Below are positions 8,889 to 16,424 of a stretch of DNA of 45,723 nt, piece by piece. The DNA is taken from assembly GCA_900544305.1 (NCBI GenBank), contig UQUV01000024.1, forward strand, positions 1 through 45,723, in the 5' to 3' direction. This DNA comes from an uncultured Porphyromonadaceae bacterium (GTDB lineage Bacteria; Bacteroidota; Bacteroidia; Bacteroidales; Muribaculaceae). The notes below the pieces were generated by a model. That model did not search any database, was not told the origin of the DNA, and saw only the letters and a program-made list of their open reading frames with translations. Position numbers and translations under genes: made by a program. How positions within the stretch are numbered: the stretch's first letter is position 1; every line of letters starts with the position of its first letter.

Positions 8889-10043
8889 ATGAACGTTGAC
8901 GAAATAAAGGAAATCACCTTGTTTTGCGAGCAGGGGGATTCGGCAAAAATCAGCACATGGTCGAACGTGCCGTATTTTCTGGCGAAAACTCTGGAAGAGC
9001 GGGGCATCAAATTAAATCGGGTAAATTTGAATCCCGGTTCAAACCGTTTCCATAAAGCGTTTTATAAATTGTGGAATGTGTTTGCCAAAGGGGTGTTCCG
9101 AAACAAATACTATACGTATCGCCGTTCCGGAATCTATTATTTCCTGATTGAGCGCCGGATTCGGAAAGCGTTGAGGCAGTTCCCGAATGCTGATTTGTGT
9201 CTGTTTACAACCTATAATTTTTCGTCAAGCGATTTTTCCCGCAAGCCGGTATTGCTTTTCAATGACTGGACTGCTGACTATGATGCCCGTCATTTCAAGG
9301 GTATAGATCCGGCAACGTTGCCATATCATCAGCGGAAATTTATCAAGCGTCAGGCTCATTGCATTGAAACGGCTGATGCCGTTGTCAGCCTTTTTCCCGG
9401 TATGGCGGCAGACATGGCAAGAGTATATAAGAACAAAAATATCAATTACGTCGGCAACGTAGTAAATTCTCTTTACGAAGCCGATCCAGCCTCTATCGAA
9501 GAGAAAAAGAAAGGATGCGACATCCTGTTTGTCGGGAAAAAACATTATCTGAAAGGGGCGCATGAGTTGCTTGAGGCGTTTGCCCGTTTGCGGGAAGTGC
9601 GTCCGGAGGCAAGGCTCCACATTATTGGCATGAAGGCAAAGAAACTGGGAACATTGCCGGAAGGGGCAGTGTGCTACGGTTATCTTGACAAGGGCAATCC
9701 ACAGGCTTGCGAAACCTATTATGAACTGATGCGCAAATGCCGTCTGTTCATCAATACCACTCCCAAATGGGGCGCATTTTCCGCCAGCGTTGAGGCAATG
9801 TACCACTATATGCCGGTAATCATTACTCCCTATAGCGAGTTTGTCAATACTTTCGGCAATGAAATTGGCTTTGGAGTGTATCATGCCGAAACAGCCGGAG
9901 CTGAAGCATTGAGCCGGGAAATGCTTGAAATGCTTGACAACCGGAATTTTGAAAGCATGGCAAATGCCGCTCACGCTGCTGTTGCCGATTTCAAATGGGA
10001 TATATTTGTCGGCAACATGCTGAAAACGCTTGAACGCAAATAG
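8889..10043 (+). CDS. Glycosyltransferase, GT4-like (GT-B)
   Basis: A 384-residue protein with a divergent N-terminal half and a recognisable GT4 nucleotide-sugar half. DILFVGKKHYLKGAHELLEA carries the KGxxxLLEAF element, RLHIIG follows, and INTTPKWGAFSASVEAMYH replaces the usual E-x7-E region (about residues 295-315). The product would act in the cytoplasm on a glycan intermediate. It is the last gene of the glycan operon and converges on priA with only 8 bases between the stop codons; no hairpin terminator is visible there. Acceptor and donor are unknown. Confidence 0.82.
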   Translation: MNVDEIKEITLFCEQGDSAKISTWSNVPYFLAKTLEERGIKLNRVNLNPGSNRFHKAFYKLWNVFAKGVFRNKYYTYRRSGIYYFLIERRIRKALRQFPNADLCLFTTYNFSSSDFSRKPVLLFNDWTADYDARHFKGIDPATLPYHQRKFIKRQAHCIETADAVVSLFPGMAADMARVYKNKNINYVGNVVNSLYEADPASIEEKKKGCDILFVGKKHYLKGAHELLEAFARLREVRPEARLHIIGMKAKKLGTLPEGAVCYGYLDKGNPQACETYYELMRKCRLFINTTPKWGAFSASVEAMYHYMPVIITPYSEFVNTFGNEIGFGVYHAETAGAEALSREMLEMLDNRNFESMANAAHAAVADFKWDIFVGNMLKTLERK

Positions 10044-10051
10044 CGGTTTGC

Positions 10052-12514
10052 CTACATAGGGTCGACATCGTAGTAGACCACGGCACTTTTCATGCGCGGA
10101 TCGTCGAGCGACTGTTCGTAAATGGCGCGCAGAATTTCCTTTACTTTCGACATGGAAGCTGTCGTTTCCACTTTTAGCACTATCTGACGGATAAACAGCT
10201 GCTGTATGCGTGCCACCAGCGGAGCTTCGGGGCCAAGTACGCGTTTGCCGAACACCTGGCGCAGCATATTGCTGAAGCGCACGGATATTTCTGTCAGCGA
10301 ACTGTCGTCGCGATGCTTGATATAGATGTTGATGATGCGGCAGAACGGCGGATAGTTGTAGCGTTTCCGTTCTTCCAGTTCGTTTTCATAGTAGCCTTTA
10401 TAGTCGTGTGCCACAACATATTTAATGATGGGGTGTTCCGGTTCGGAGGTCTGGATGTAGACTGTTCCTTGCTTGTGCTTTCTTCCGGCTCGTCCGGCCA
10501 CTTGTTCCATCATATTGAATGCACGTTCGTGTGAACGGAAATCCGGAAAGTTTATCACTGTGTCGGCATTCAGAATACCGACAACGCTGACACCGTCAAA
10601 GTCCAAGCCTTTTGACACCATCTGCGTTCCGACGAGTATCTGCGTTTTACGGTTTGAAAAACTGTCGATGATTTTCTCATAACTGTCTTTTTTCCGTGTC
10701 GTGTCGAGGTCCATTCGCGCCACTTTGCAGTTCGGGAACTTTCCTTCGATGTCATCTTCAATACGTTCCGTACCGTAGCCGATGATTTCAATGGCCGGCT
10801 GCCGGCATACCGGACAGATGTTTGGCAGAGGAATCGTAAAGCCGCAGTAATGGCAGGAAAGATGGTTGAGGTGTTTGTGATAGGTGAGCGACACGTCGCA
10901 ATTCTCGCATTTGGGAATCCATGCACATTCCTTACAGCGTACCATCGGTGAAAACCCTCTCCGGTTCTGGAACAGAATAACTTGTTCCCCGTTGTCGGTT
11001 GCTTTTTGGCATTCGGCAAGCAGTTCGTTGGAGAAAAGTCCGTTCATTTCACGGCGTTTCCGTGCCCGTGTCGTATCAATGATTTTTACATCCGGCATTT
11101 GTATTCCTTCATGTCGGACAAGCAGCTCTACAAAACCGTATTTTCCGTTGACAGCGTTGTAGTAGGTGGTGATGGCCGGAGTGGCTGAGCCTAACAGCGT
11201 TTTGGCTCCGTGCATGGATGCCAGTACCAGGGCTGCATCTCGGGCGTTGTAGCGTGGGGCAGGGTCTTGCTGCTTGTAGCTGGTTTCATGTTCTTCGTCA
11301 ACGATAATCAGTCCGAGTTGTGCGAACGGCAGGAATATTGACGACCGTACGCCGAGCACGACACACGGTTCGTTTCCGTTAAGCAGGCGTTTCCATATAT
11401 CGACACGTTCGTTGTCGGAAAACTTGGAGTGGTAAATCAGCAACTTGCTTCCGAATACTTTTTGCAGACGTTGGGTGAGCTGCGTGGTGAGGGCTATTTC
11501 CGGCACCAGATAGAGCACCTGTTTGCGCTGTTTGAGCACTTGCTCGATAAGATGTATGTAGATTTCCGTTTTTCCGCTGGAGGTGACTCCGTGGAGTAGC
11601 GTTATTTGTTTCTCGCGGAACGATTCGATGATACTGTCGTATGCCTTGCGTTGTAGATCGGACAGCGGTTTGGCATCCGATGTCTGCACGTGTTCGGGTT
11701 TGAATCGGTTTATTTCTTTTTTTACAAGACGGAAAATGCCGTTGTCAGCCATTTTCTTGATAATACCGGTGCCGACTTCCGAACGCGCCATCAGTTCGTC
11801 TTTCTTTACTTCGTGTGCGGCTTCCCTGTTCATCCATCTTGACAGTTCGAGGAAAGCCAACAGTGCCGTTTCCTGTTTCTTGGCACGTTTGACCTTTTCA
11901 AAAAGGGCTTTGATTTCTTCCTGATTTCCTTTTTTGGCACAGAGTTCCACATATAGTTCTGTTACAGGACGGTAGTTGTCGACTACTGTTTCCGTAATAT
12001 AGACAGCTTCCTTGTCTATGAGGGAGTTGATGGTGGGGAGGATGTTTTTCAACTCTGTTGCTTTGGCTATTTCGTTGGGCGTCTGTTTGCTTTTCGTCAG
12101 CAGATAGGTATAGACCAGCGCTTCACGTTCCGTCAGTTTCTGTTCCTCTGTATCTATATAGTCCGGGTTGGCTGAAACAAATGTTTCGCTTTCCAGTTTC
12201 AACCCGGCTGGTACTGCTGCTTTATAGACTTCTCCGAGCGAGCAGAGGTAATAGGATGAAATCCATTCCCAAAACTTTAGCTGGGGATGGCGTATGACCG
12301 GTTGCTCATCGAGCACGGCAACAATATTTTTTACTTCATATCCTTCCGGCTTGTTGTTGTGGAGATAGTTCACAATGCCAGTGTAGAAACGTTTCGGACC
12401 GAAAGAAACGAGTACCCGGAAACCAATCTTTACCTTGCCCTGCAATTCTTCCGGAATGCGGTAGGTGAAGGTGCTGTATAGCGGTCGGGGTATGATGATT
12501 TCTGCAAATTCCAT
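10052..12514 (-). CDS. priA: Primosomal protein N' (replication restart helicase PriA)
   Basis: Superfamily 2 DNA helicase that recognises stalled forks and reloads the replicative helicase; 820 residues. It has an N-terminal 3'BD-like region and a winged-helix segment, Walker A in HGVTSSGKTEIY (about residues 308-319) and a DEEH box near residue 406. A zinc module of four C-x2-C pairs follows (about 523-571). The helicase C-terminal motifs include GTQMVSKGLDFDGV and the QVAGRAGR motif. The catalytic residues look intact. The promoter at 12573-12603 lies directly behind the preceding outer-membrane protein gene. Its 3' end converges on the glycosyltransferase at 8889-10043. Confidence 0.97.
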   Translation of the reverse strand: MEFAEIIIPRPLYSTFTYRIPEELQGKVKIGFRVLVSFGPKRFYTGIVNYLHNNKPEGYEVKNIVAVLDEQPVIRHPQLKFWEWISSYYLCSLGEVYKAAVPAGLKLESETFVSANPDYIDTEEQKLTEREALVYTYLLTKSKQTPNEIAKATELKNILPTINSLIDKEAVYITETVVDNYRPVTELYVELCAKKGNQEEIKALFEKVKRAKKQETALLAFLELSRWMNREAAHEVKKDELMARSEVGTGIIKKMADNGIFRLVKKEINRFKPEHVQTSDAKPLSDLQRKAYDSIIESFREKQITLLHGVTSSGKTEIYIHLIEQVLKQRKQVLYLVPEIALTTQLTQRLQKVFGSKLLIYHSKFSDNERVDIWKRLLNGNEPCVVLGVRSSIFLPFAQLGLIIVDEEHETSYKQQDPAPRYNARDAALVLASMHGAKTLLGSATPAITTYYNAVNGKYGFVELLVRHEGIQMPDVKIIDTTRARKRREMNGLFSNELLAECQKATDNGEQVILFQNRRGFSPMVRCKECAWIPKCENCDVSLTYHKHLNHLSCHYCGFTIPLPNICPVCRQPAIEIIGYGTERIEDDIEGKFPNCKVARMDLDTTRKKDSYEKIIDSFSNRKTQILVGTQMVSKGLDFDGVSVVGILNADTVINFPDFRSHERAFNMMEQVAGRAGRKHKQGTVYIQTSEPEHPIIKYVVAHDYKGYYENELEERKRYNYPPFCRIINIYIKHRDDSSLTEISVRFSNMLRQVFGKRVLGPEAPLVARIQQLFIRQIVLKVETTASMSKVKEILRAIYEQSLDDPRMKSAVVYYDVDPM

Positions 12515-12537
12515 AGATGTGAAAGTCGGAAGTAATT

Positions 12538-12572
12538 ATAAAAATAGTGGAACACATAATTGTGTTCCACTA
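12538..12572 (-). terminator. Terminator of the outer-membrane protein gene 12604-13236
   Basis: A perfect 12-base inverted repeat, TAGTGGAACACA (12545-12556) and TGTGTTCCACTA (12561-12572), has a 4-base loop. On the minus strand it is followed by TTTTTATAA. It lies 31 bases beyond the stop codon of the upstream gene. Confidence 0.88.
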
Positions 12573-12603
12573 CAAATATAAGCAAAAATTTAATTGCTGT
12601 CAA
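12573..12603 (-). promoter_or_regulatory. priA promoter
   Basis: On the minus strand TATATTTG (12580-12573) is an exact -7 match. TTG (12603-12601) lies 20 bases upstream. The predicted start, near 12567, falls inside the terminator stem of the preceding gene, so priA mRNA would carry only one arm of that hairpin. Confidence 0.75.
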
Positions 12604-13236
12604 TTAAAAGAAGTAGCTTAGGCTCACTTTCCATGTGCGGTTGTTGGCTTTGAAGTTGTCGAGCTTTACAGTGCGTAAGGCTTCAGTCAATCCCCAGTTG
12701 TAACTTAGTGTGAGCTGAGTGTTTCTGAAAATTTCGGCACCGCCGCCGACTTCCATACCGAAGTCTACCGGACGAGTTTCGAAAGCTGCTATTTTATTAC
12801 TTGTCAGCAATACGGAAAGCGATGGTCCTACAAAAACAAGCGGAGCCAACTTACGTTCGAATCCGTTCAGATTGCTGTATTTGAAACGTAGGTGGATAGG
12901 TATTTCAAGATAGTGGAGATAGACACGTTCATTGCCGAATCCGTCGCTGTTCCAAACTTTGAAATCGCCAAGGTTCATTGTTGCACCCCGTTGTGTGTAC
13001 TGCAGTCCGAGGTCAATACCGAATCCGATTCCTGGAATTGAATATTCTCCGATGACACCTGCCGAATATCCGGCTGACACTTCAGAATTAAACTTAGTGG
13101 TGCGTAGAGAGCTTTGGCTCCATTTCAAGTCTGTGAAGTTTGCACTGGCGGTGACACCCCAACGCATTTGAGCATTGGCCGGAACGGAAAGTGCCAGCAT
13201 CAACAACGTGAAGACTCCAAAAATTACTTTCTTCAT
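12604..13236 (-). CDS. Outer-membrane beta-barrel protein (porin family, OMP_b-brl_2 type)
   Basis: A 210-residue exported protein with a signal peptide (MKKVIFGVFTLLMLALSVPANAQ, given as MKKVIFGVF to PANAQ, cleavage after about residue 23). About eight amphipathic strands follow, and the C-terminal WKVSLSYFF carries the terminal aromatic residue used for outer-membrane insertion. Small proteins of this type are abundant in Bacteroidota; most have no assigned substrate and may be structural or adhesive. The adjacent gene (13386-14012) encodes a protein of the same size and plan, probably a diverged duplicate. The gene has its own promoter (13274-13304) and terminator (12538-12572). Confidence 0.88.
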   Translation of the reverse strand: MKKVIFGVFTLLMLALSVPANAQMRWGVTASANFTDLKWSQSSLRTTKFNSEVSAGYSAGVIGEYSIPGIGFGIDLGLQYTQRGATMNLGDFKVWNSDGFGNERVYLHYLEIPIHLRFKYSNLNGFERKLAPLVFVGPSLSVLLTSNKIAAFETRPVDFGMEVGGGAEIFRNTQLTLSYNWGLTEALRTVKLDNFKANNRTWKVSLSYFF

Positions 13237-13273
13237 TCTATATATGTTGTTATTTGTTTAGGCAATAATAGTG

Positions 13274-13304
13274 CAAAGCTAATTATTTTTTCTGCAGAAA
13301 CAAA
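13274..13304 (-). promoter_or_regulatory. Promoter of the outer-membrane protein gene 12604-13236
   Basis: The minus strand reads TTTG (13304-13301), 19 bases, then TAGCTTTG (13281-13274): a full Bacteroides -33/-7 pair. The start is expected about 30 bases before the ATG. The -33 element overlaps the T-run of the upstream gene's terminator. Confidence 0.78.
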
Positions 13305-13362
13305 AAAATATCGGCATTTACGGAGGTTTCAGATGTTGAAAAACCGTAAAATGCCGATATTT
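13302..13362 (-). terminator. Terminator of the outer-membrane protein gene 13386-14012
   Basis: AAATATCGGCATTTACGG (13306-13323) pairs with CCGTAAAATGCCGATATTT (13344-13362), about 18 pairs with a single extra base. On the minus strand the hairpin ends in a run of seven T (13308-13302). Confidence 0.88.
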
Positions 13363-13385
13363 ATGCTTGTAAGGCAGACTCTGTT

Positions 13386-14012
13386 TTAGAACAGATAGGC
13401 TGCTGTGATAGTCCAGTTGTTGGCCTTTCCTTCAATGAGTGATTGATTGTCGACGAGTTTGCCCACTTCGATGGAGTTGTTCAGTCCGAGACCGTAGCTT
13501 ACGCCGACTTGAAGATGTGAGAACAGTTCAGCTCCGACGCCGAAGTTCCAGGAAACGTCGCAAGTCTTGTTCTTAATCAGGTTGTCGATGTCCTTCTTGC
13601 TGACAAGGATGCCGAAGCTTGGACCTGTTGCTAGATAAGGTTTGATTATTTTTTCAACAACAGGAATGCTGATTTTCCATTTCAAGTTGATAGGAATATC
13701 GATATAGTCGCGTGATGTGTCAATGTTGGCAAGGTCAGTGATAGCTTCCATTTCCTTGAACTGAACAGAGCGGCGTACATACATCACAGACGCGTCAACG
13801 CCAATTCCTACTACCGGAACAGTGAACTCAAGCATGGCACCACCCGTAAAACCGGTTGTGTTGTCTGAGTTAAACAAATCTTCATTGAATTTCATGCTGT
13901 TGAATGTGGCACCGGCTTTTAAACCAAAGCGAAGTTGTGCCGAAGCTGTCGATGTAGTTGCGAAAACCGATACAAGAACAACTATCAAACTGATAAACTT
14001 AATTTTTCTCAT
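13386..14012 (-). CDS. Outer-membrane beta-barrel protein (porin family), paralogue of the neighbour
   Basis: A 208-residue protein with a signal peptide ending near ASAQ (about residue 25). Beta-strand-rich sequence follows, and the C-terminus WTITAAYLF ends in phenylalanine, as expected for outer-membrane barrels. It shares its length, an 'LRFGLKAGA'-like first strand, the IDIPI-NLKWK strand and a C-terminal strand pattern with the protein at 12604-13236. Function is unknown beyond an outer-membrane barrel. It is transcribed from its own promoter (14040-14070) and ends at its own terminator, so the two genes are not an operon although they are tandem. Confidence 0.88.
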   Translation of the reverse strand: MRKIKFISLIVVLVSVFATTSTASAQLRFGLKAGATFNSMKFNEDLFNSDNTTGFTGGAMLEFTVPVVGIGVDASVMYVRRSVQFKEMEAITDLANIDTSRDYIDIPINLKWKISIPVVEKIIKPYLATGPSFGILVSKKDIDNLIKNKTCDVSWNFGVGAELFSHLQVGVSYGLGLNNSIEVGKLVDNQSLIEGKANNWTITAAYLF

Positions 14013-14039
14013 AGTCAGTGTTTTTTAGTGAATATGATA

Positions 14040-14070
14040 CAAACATAGAAAATTATAATTGAATAACAAA
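14040..14070 (-). promoter_or_regulatory. Promoter of the outer-membrane protein gene 13386-14012
   Basis: Minus strand TTTG (14070-14067), 19 bases, then TATGTTTG (14047-14040). Both elements match the consensus. The ATG is 28 bases beyond the -7 box. Confidence 0.78.
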
Positions 14071-14235
14071 ATATTTATGGCATAAAGTTCATGTGTGCGG
14101 TAGAGTGTAATTGTCTGGAATTATTGCAGAAAGGCACTAGGAACGAGGTTGGCAGGCCTGACAGGAGGTGATGAATTTTAGTTGGAAGGCTAAAAAATAT
14201 CCTGATATTTTCTTTTCCCTGTGTAAAGTTTTTGT

Positions 14236-14243
14236 AATTTTGT
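14236..14243 (+). promoter_or_regulatory. Putative -7 element of the pyrBI operon
   Basis: TAATTTTG is an exact TAnnTTTG match. A TTTT at 14213-14216 sits at the correct distance for a weak -33 element. The predicted start, near 14249, gives a leader of about 175 bases before pyrB, unusually long for this window. No other -7 match was seen between here and pyrB. Confidence 0.55.
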
Positions 14244-14262
14244 AAAACAAAAAACGGACGGA

Positions 14263-14349
14263 TGAGAACAACTTTCAAACATACGGCTGATGTGTTTTGG
14301 CATATGCGAAAGCTATGTGTCTGTTTTCATCGTTTTGTTGTCGATTGAG
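14263..14349 (+). CDS. Putative leader peptide of the pyrBI operon (pyrL-like)
   Basis: A 28-codon reading frame (starts MRTTFKHTADVFWHM) runs from an ATG about 14 bases after the predicted transcript start to a TGA whose last base is the first base of a terminator stem (14349). GGACGG just before the ATG could act as a weak ribosome site. The second half is U-rich in the RNA, including GTTTTCATCGTTTTGTTG. It has no resemblance to the E. coli PyrL peptide. The position, not the sequence, suggests a leader whose translation would keep a ribosome over the terminator. Too short for statistical support as a gene. Confidence 0.45.
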
Positions 14350-14389
14350 CCGGTCTGCACTCTTTGTCTTGTGCGATTGGCTTTTTTTG
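14349..14389 (+). terminator. Intrinsic terminator in the pyrB leader (putative attenuator)
   Basis: The arm 14349-14361 (AGCCGGTCTGCAC) pairs with 14372-14383 (GTGCGATTGGCT). There are 12 pairs, two of them G-U, with one bulged base at 14357 and a 10-base loop. Seven T (14383-14389) follow at once. It is oriented with pyrB and lies 36 bases before its ATG. The gene to the left is transcribed away, so this terminator can only act on the pyrB transcript itself. Confidence 0.75.
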
Positions 14390-14425
14390 TAATGTCACAA
14401 AACCAAAACTAAAGAAAAATATAAT

Positions 14426-15352
14426 ATGGAAAACGAAAGCCTTGTTTCTATTTCCGACTTCTCAAAAGAGGAAATTCTTGAGTTGCTCGACGATATGCGC
14501 TATTTCGAAGCCAACCCGAACCGTAACCTGTTGGCGGGAAAAGTAGTGGCAACGTTGTTTTTTGAACCTTCCACGCGTACACGCCTTAGCTTTGAAACGG
14601 CTGTCAACCGTTTGGGAGGACGTATCATCGGTTTCAGTGATGCCAGTACAACCAGTTCTTCAAAAGGTGAGACTTTGAAGGATACCATTATGATGGTAAA
14701 CAATTATGTTGACTTGATTATTATGCGCCATTATCTGGAAGGTGCGGCCCGCTATGCTTCGGAGATTTCGCGTGTTCCGGTTATCAATGCCGGCGACGGG
14801 GCCAACCAGCATCCTTCACAGACAATGCTCGACCTTTATTCTATTTATAAGACTCAAGGCACATTGGAAAATCTGACCATCACAATGGTGGGCGACTTGA
14901 AATACGGCCGTACGGTGCATTCTTTGCTGATGGCCATGTACTATTTCAATCCGACATTCAATTTTGTGGCTTGCGACGAACTGAAAATGCCTCAGGAATA
15001 CAAGGACTTCTGTGATGCCCACAATATCAAATATACAGAAACGACAGAATTCTCGGAGGACGTAATCAATCAGAGTGACATTATTTATATGACTCGCGTA
15101 CAACGCGAACGTTTCACCGACTTGATGGAATATGAACGCGTGAAGAATCTTTACAATCTGCACAACTCGATGCTCGACAATAGTAAGGAAAACGTAAGAA
15201 TTCTTCATCCGCTTCCTCGCGTGAATGAGATTTCGCAAGATGTCGACGACAATCCGAAAGCCTACTATTTCCAGCAGGCACAGAACGGACTGTATGCACG
15301 TCAGGCTATTATTTGTAAAGTTTTGGGTATTGACATTAATAAGGAGAAATAA
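14426..15352 (+). CDS. pyrB: Aspartate carbamoyltransferase catalytic subunit
   Basis: Transfers the carbamoyl group from carbamoyl phosphate to aspartate, the committed step of pyrimidine synthesis, in the cytoplasm. The 308-residue protein has the carbamoyl-phosphate site STRTR (49-53), HPSQTMLDLY (from H129) and the aspartate-side HPLPRVNEI (from H261), all as in the E. coli catalytic chain and at almost the same positions. pyrI follows 5 bases later, so a class B holoenzyme of catalytic and regulatory chains is expected. Expression is probably controlled by the leader terminator at 14349-14389. Confidence 0.98.
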   Translation: MENESLVSISDFSKEEILELLDDMRYFEANPNRNLLAGKVVATLFFEPSTRTRLSFETAVNRLGGRIIGFSDASTTSSSKGETLKDTIMMVNNYVDLIIMRHYLEGAARYASEISRVPVINAGDGANQHPSQTMLDLYSIYKTQGTLENLTITMVGDLKYGRTVHSLLMAMYYFNPTFNFVACDELKMPQEYKDFCDAHNIKYTETTEFSEDVINQSDIIYMTRVQRERFTDLMEYERVKNLYNLHNSMLDNSKENVRILHPLPRVNEISQDVDDNPKAYYFQQAQNGLYARQAIICKVLGIDINKEK

Positions 15353-15357
15353 GCGTT

Positions 15358-15819
15358 ATGAGCGAAATAAAAAAGGAACTGGCTGTTGCCGCATTGAAGA
15401 ACGGTACAGTTATTGACCACATTCCAGCACAATCGTTGTTCAAGGTAGTCAGCTTGCTGGGTATTGAAAATTTGAAGAGCAGTGTGACTATCGGCTATAA
15501 TCTCGACAGCAAGAAACTTGGAAAGAAAGGTATTCTGAAGGTTGCCGACGTGTTTTTTGAGGAAGATATCTTGAACCGTCTGGCTCTTCTTGCTCCGAAT
15601 GTGAATGTGAATATCATCAACGACTATAAGGTCGTGAAGAAATACAAGGTGACATTGCCTGACGACATTGTTGGTATTGTGCGTTGCAACAATCCTAAGT
15701 GCATAACCAACAACGAGCCGATGCCTACGCGCTTCCATGTTGAGGACAAGGATAATGTTCAGCTCCGCTGTCATTATTGCGAGCGTACGGTTTGCAAGGA
15801 CGAGATTGAATTGAAGTAG
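15358..15819 (+). CDS. pyrI: Aspartate carbamoyltransferase regulatory subunit
   Basis: Regulatory chain that binds nucleotides and confers allosteric control on PyrB. The 153-residue protein has an N-terminal allosteric domain and a C-terminal zinc domain. Its ligands C110, C115, C138 and C141 keep the C-x4-C...C-x2-C spacing of the E. coli chain, where this zinc site docks onto the catalytic trimers. AAGGAG lies 12 bases before the start, just inside the end of pyrB, so the two are probably made in a set ratio. Confidence 0.97.
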   Translation: MSEIKKELAVAALKNGTVIDHIPAQSLFKVVSLLGIENLKSSVTIGYNLDSKKLGKKGILKVADVFFEEDILNRLALLAPNVNVNIINDYKVVKKYKVTLPDDIVGIVRCNNPKCITNNEPMPTRFHVEDKDNVQLRCHYCERTVCKDEIELK

Positions 15820-15828
15820 GAGAGCGGA

Positions 15829-16404
15829 ATGGGGAAGAAACAGGTTTGGAAACCCGGTACAATGGTCTATCCGCTGCCGGCGGTGCTGGTGGGTTGCGGG
15901 TCGAATCCCGACGACTACAATCTGCTGACGGTGGCATGGGTGGGAACAATATGTACTAATCCGCCGATGTGCTATATTTCCGTACGTCCTGAACGTTATA
16001 GTTACGAACTGATAAAACGGAATATGGAGTTTACCATCAATCTGACTTCCCGGGAAATGGCCAAAGCCACTGACTGGTGCGGTGTCAGGTCGGGCCGCGA
16101 CTATGACAAGTTCGCAGAAATGAAACTGACTCCGAAGAAGGGAACGATGGTTGCGGCGCCTTATGTCGACGAATCTCCGCTGATACTGGAATGCCGGGTG
16201 AAGGAGATTTTGAAATTGGGTTCGCACGACATGTTCATTTCCGATGTGCTCTGCACGTTGGCCGACGAGCGTTTCATTCATCTGGAAACGGGGGCTTTCG
16301 ATTTGCGTGCCGCCGAACTGATAGCCTATTCGCATGGCAATTATTATGAGCTGGGCGAGCATATAGGAAAATTCGGCTGGTCGGTACAGAAAAAACAGAA
16401 ATAA
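15829..16404 (+). CDS. Flavin reductase family protein (flavoredoxin-like)
   Basis: An FMN-binding split-barrel protein of 191 residues. The core resembles flavoredoxin and flavin reductase domains: PAVLVGCG near the start, LTVAWVGTICTNPPM, ISVRPERYSYELI and EFTINLT, the last two being the usual flavin-phosphate contacts. Members bind FMN and pass electrons between small redox partners or reduce free flavin; the true substrate here is unknown. It begins 9 bases after pyrI and ends 20 before glyA, so it is part of the operon. A link to flavin-dependent pyrimidine enzymes is possible but only inferred from position. Confidence 0.85.
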   Translation: MGKKQVWKPGTMVYPLPAVLVGCGSNPDDYNLLTVAWVGTICTNPPMCYISVRPERYSYELIKRNMEFTINLTSREMAKATDWCGVRSGRDYDKFAEMKLTPKKGTMVAAPYVDESPLILECRVKEILKLGSHDMFISDVLCTLADERFIHLETGAFDLRAAELIAYSHGNYYELGEHIGKFGWSVQKKQK

Positions 16405-16424
16405 ATTTTTTATACATATTAGGA

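Noticed and set aside
15301..16362. 353-codon minus-strand open frame
   Set aside because: Antisense to the end of pyrB, pyrI and the flavin reductase, all of which are clear genes; no domain is recognised in it.
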